From contig WJIZ01000035.1 in assembly GCA_014729995.1 (NCBI GenBank), forward strand, positions 1 through 64,000: a stretch of 64,000 nt of DNA, given 5' to 3'. Made by a program: the position numbers and the translations under genes. The notes beneath the pieces were generated by a model. The model ran no database searches and was not told the DNA's origin. It saw only the letters and a list, made by a program, of their open reading frames with translations. Every line of letters begins with the position of its first letter. Position 1 is the stretch's first letter. Shown piece after piece: positions 62,969 to 64,000 of this stretch. The DNA is from Candidatus Woesearchaeota archaeon (GTDB taxonomy: Archaea > Nanobdellota > Nanobdellia > Woesearchaeales > WJIZ01).

Positions 62969-64000
62969 ATGGAAGATCCAGCAAAGATAGTTGCTTTTGG
63001 CGATTCTATAGTTAAAGAATGGGCTCCTCTTTTAGAGAAGAAACTGAAAAAGAGATATCCTAAAAAAAATATTACTGTAATTAATCAGGGGATTACTGGC
63101 GACACTTCTGAAGATGGTTTAAAAAGGGCCAGAATAATACCAGGGCTTAAACCGAATGTGGTTTTAATCGGATTCGGTATGAATGACTGGAGAAAAGGCA
63201 TCTCAAAAAAAATTTATCAGAAAAATATATCAGAAATAATAAACATACTGAAAAAACCAGGAATCAGGGTTATATTAATTGAAGTGACACCCGACTACAA
63301 CGGCAGATTTTATGAATTCTCAAAAAAAAGATATACAGGGACCAGCAGGATAATAGACACATATAATGAAGTCTTACAAAAGCTGGCAAGGGAGAATAAG
63401 TTAAGGATAGTTATGGCTAATGCCCTCTGGAAAAGAGAGATTAAACCGTTGCAAAAGGGATTAAGGGACGCTATACATCCAAATAGCCTGGGCAAAAAGA
63501 TTATATTAAAAGCATTGCTAAGGGTTGTGCCGCAGGACCATATTACAATACTCTGGCAGTTTAATGGGAGGTTCGGCTTTTGCAATTATGCATGCGAATA
63601 CTGCTATAGGCCCACATCCTGTCAAAAAGAAAGAACAGATATCGGAGATATTAAAAAATGGAAAAGAGCATTTAAGAGGTCATTTGGGGATGAAAAAATC
63701 GTATTTTATCTGTCATATGGAGAGCCGACAATTGCTAAAAAATTTTTTGAAGTCATAAAAATGGTGAGCTCTGAGCCTAAATGGTCGATAATAATGACCA
63801 GTAATTTAAGCAGTATGACCGTATTAAAAAAGATGGTAAAATATCCCATTGTAAAAGAGGGAAGAATGCACATAAATGCATCATTTCATGCTACTCAGAT
63901 AGATCAGGAAAGTTTTATCAAGAGGTTATTGTTCCTTAGAAAACACGGTATAGAGGCTCCTGTAGTTTTTGTTATGTGGCCCCCTTTGATTAAAAAATTT
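62969..64000 (+). CDS. SGNH hydrolase fused to a radical SAM domain, C-terminus beyond window edge
   Basis: An open frame of 344 codons from the ATG at 62969 to the window edge. Residues 1 to about 185 are an SGNH/GDSL hydrolase: FGDSI with S13, NQGITGDT (block II), GFGMNDW (block III, N72) and DAIHPN (D167, H170) complete the catalytic set. From about residue 195 a radical SAM domain follows, with the iron-sulphur motif CNYACEYC (C205, C209, C212) and the later SYGEPT and MTSNL segments. No stop separates the two. SGNH enzymes remove or move acyl groups; the radical SAM half could modify a sugar, lipid or peptide. I do not recognise this fusion. It starts 24 bp after the pyruvyltransferase gene. 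Confidence 0.9.
   Translation, partial: MEDPAKIVAFGDSIVKEWAPLLEKKLKKRYPKKNITVINQGITGDTSEDGLKRARIIPGLKPNVVLIGFGMNDWRKGISKKIYQKNISEIINILKKPGIRVILIEVTPDYNGRFYEFSKKRYTGTSRIIDTYNEVLQKLARENKLRIVMANALWKREIKPLQKGLRDAIHPNSLGKKIILKALLRVVPQDHITILWQFNGRFGFCNYACEYCYRPTSCQKERTDIGDIKKWKRAFKRSFGDEKIVFYLSYGEPTIAKKFFEVIKMVSSEPKWSIIMTSNLSSMTVLKKMVKYPIVKEGRMHINASFHATQIDQESFIKRLLFLRKHGIEAPVVFVMWPPLIKKF

Noticed and set aside
1-64000. CRISPR arrays, insertion sequences, integrases or phage genes
   Set aside because: No regularly spaced repeats, transposase, recombinase or capsid-type proteins were seen. Mosaic gene order suggests exchange of glycan genes, but no mobile element can be supported.

Overview
The window is an AT-rich archaeal chromosome segment devoted almost entirely to cell-surface glycan synthesis. 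Four things point to an archaeon: a full AglB/STT3-type oligosaccharyltransferase, a geranylgeranyl-reductase-family flavoprotein, A/T-rich TATA-like boxes about 26 bases upstream of many start codons (leaderless genes), and frequent GTG/TTG starts. The secreted protein at the left edge has Asp/Asn-rich repeats (C-DG-DND-DG) of a kind I associate with DPANN archaea such as Woesearchaeota; that placement is an inference and no rRNA or tRNA is present to test it.

Layout. 1-8 kb: a putative glycosylated secreted protein (partial), a GGR-like flavoprotein, aglB, a GT2 transferase, a DUF2304 protein and a GT9 (heptosyltransferase-like) protein. 8-18 kb: a divergent ribbon-helix-helix/degenerate nucleotidyltransferase fusion (likely regulator) faces a long operon. 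That operon encodes a cupin, an ADP-heptose module (HldD-like epimerase, HldE1-like kinase, a GmhB-HldE2 fusion), two acyltransferases, a GT2, a WbpDEBA-like set for a 2,3-diacetamido uronic acid, and an epimerase. 18-26 kb: an aminotransferase, a flippase-like membrane protein, two YfhO-like giant membrane proteins and a UDP-GlcNAc 2-epimerase. 26-33 kb: a second UDP-sugar dehydrogenase (ManNAcA type), epimerases, GT2s, a CDP-glucose module (RfbF/RfbG-like) and a B12-type radical SAM enzyme. 33-37 kb: GT-C-like membrane proteins. 37-42 kb: a deacetylase and two paralogous GNAT proteins flanking an asnB gene broken at a run of nine G. 42-50 kb: a second GT9, GDP-D-rhamnose genes (gmd, rmd), a GT4, a GT-C-like protein, a methyltransferase, a GT2 and an epimerase. 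50-64 kb: GT4s, a TagD-like cytidylyltransferase, an intact asnB, two CDP-alcohol phosphotransferases, a Wzx-like flippase, a methyltransferase, a GT-C-like protein, a polyisoprenyl-type GT2, a pyruvyltransferase and, running off the edge, an SGNH hydrolase fused to a radical SAM domain.

How it fits together: dedicated pathways make activated sugars (ADP-heptose, UDP-diacetamido-uronate, UDP-ManNAcA, CDP-6-deoxyhexose, GDP-rhamnose). GT2/GT4/GT9 enzymes assemble them on a lipid carrier. AsnB, GNAT, methyl-, pyruvyl- and CDP-alcohol transferases decorate them. Wzx/LPG-synthase-like proteins move them across the membrane, and GT-C proteins and AglB complete transfer outside. Strands switch often, and many divergent pairs share short promoter regions. 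No CRISPR array, insertion sequence, integrase or attachment site was recognised, and no gene-free stretch exceeds about 210 bases.
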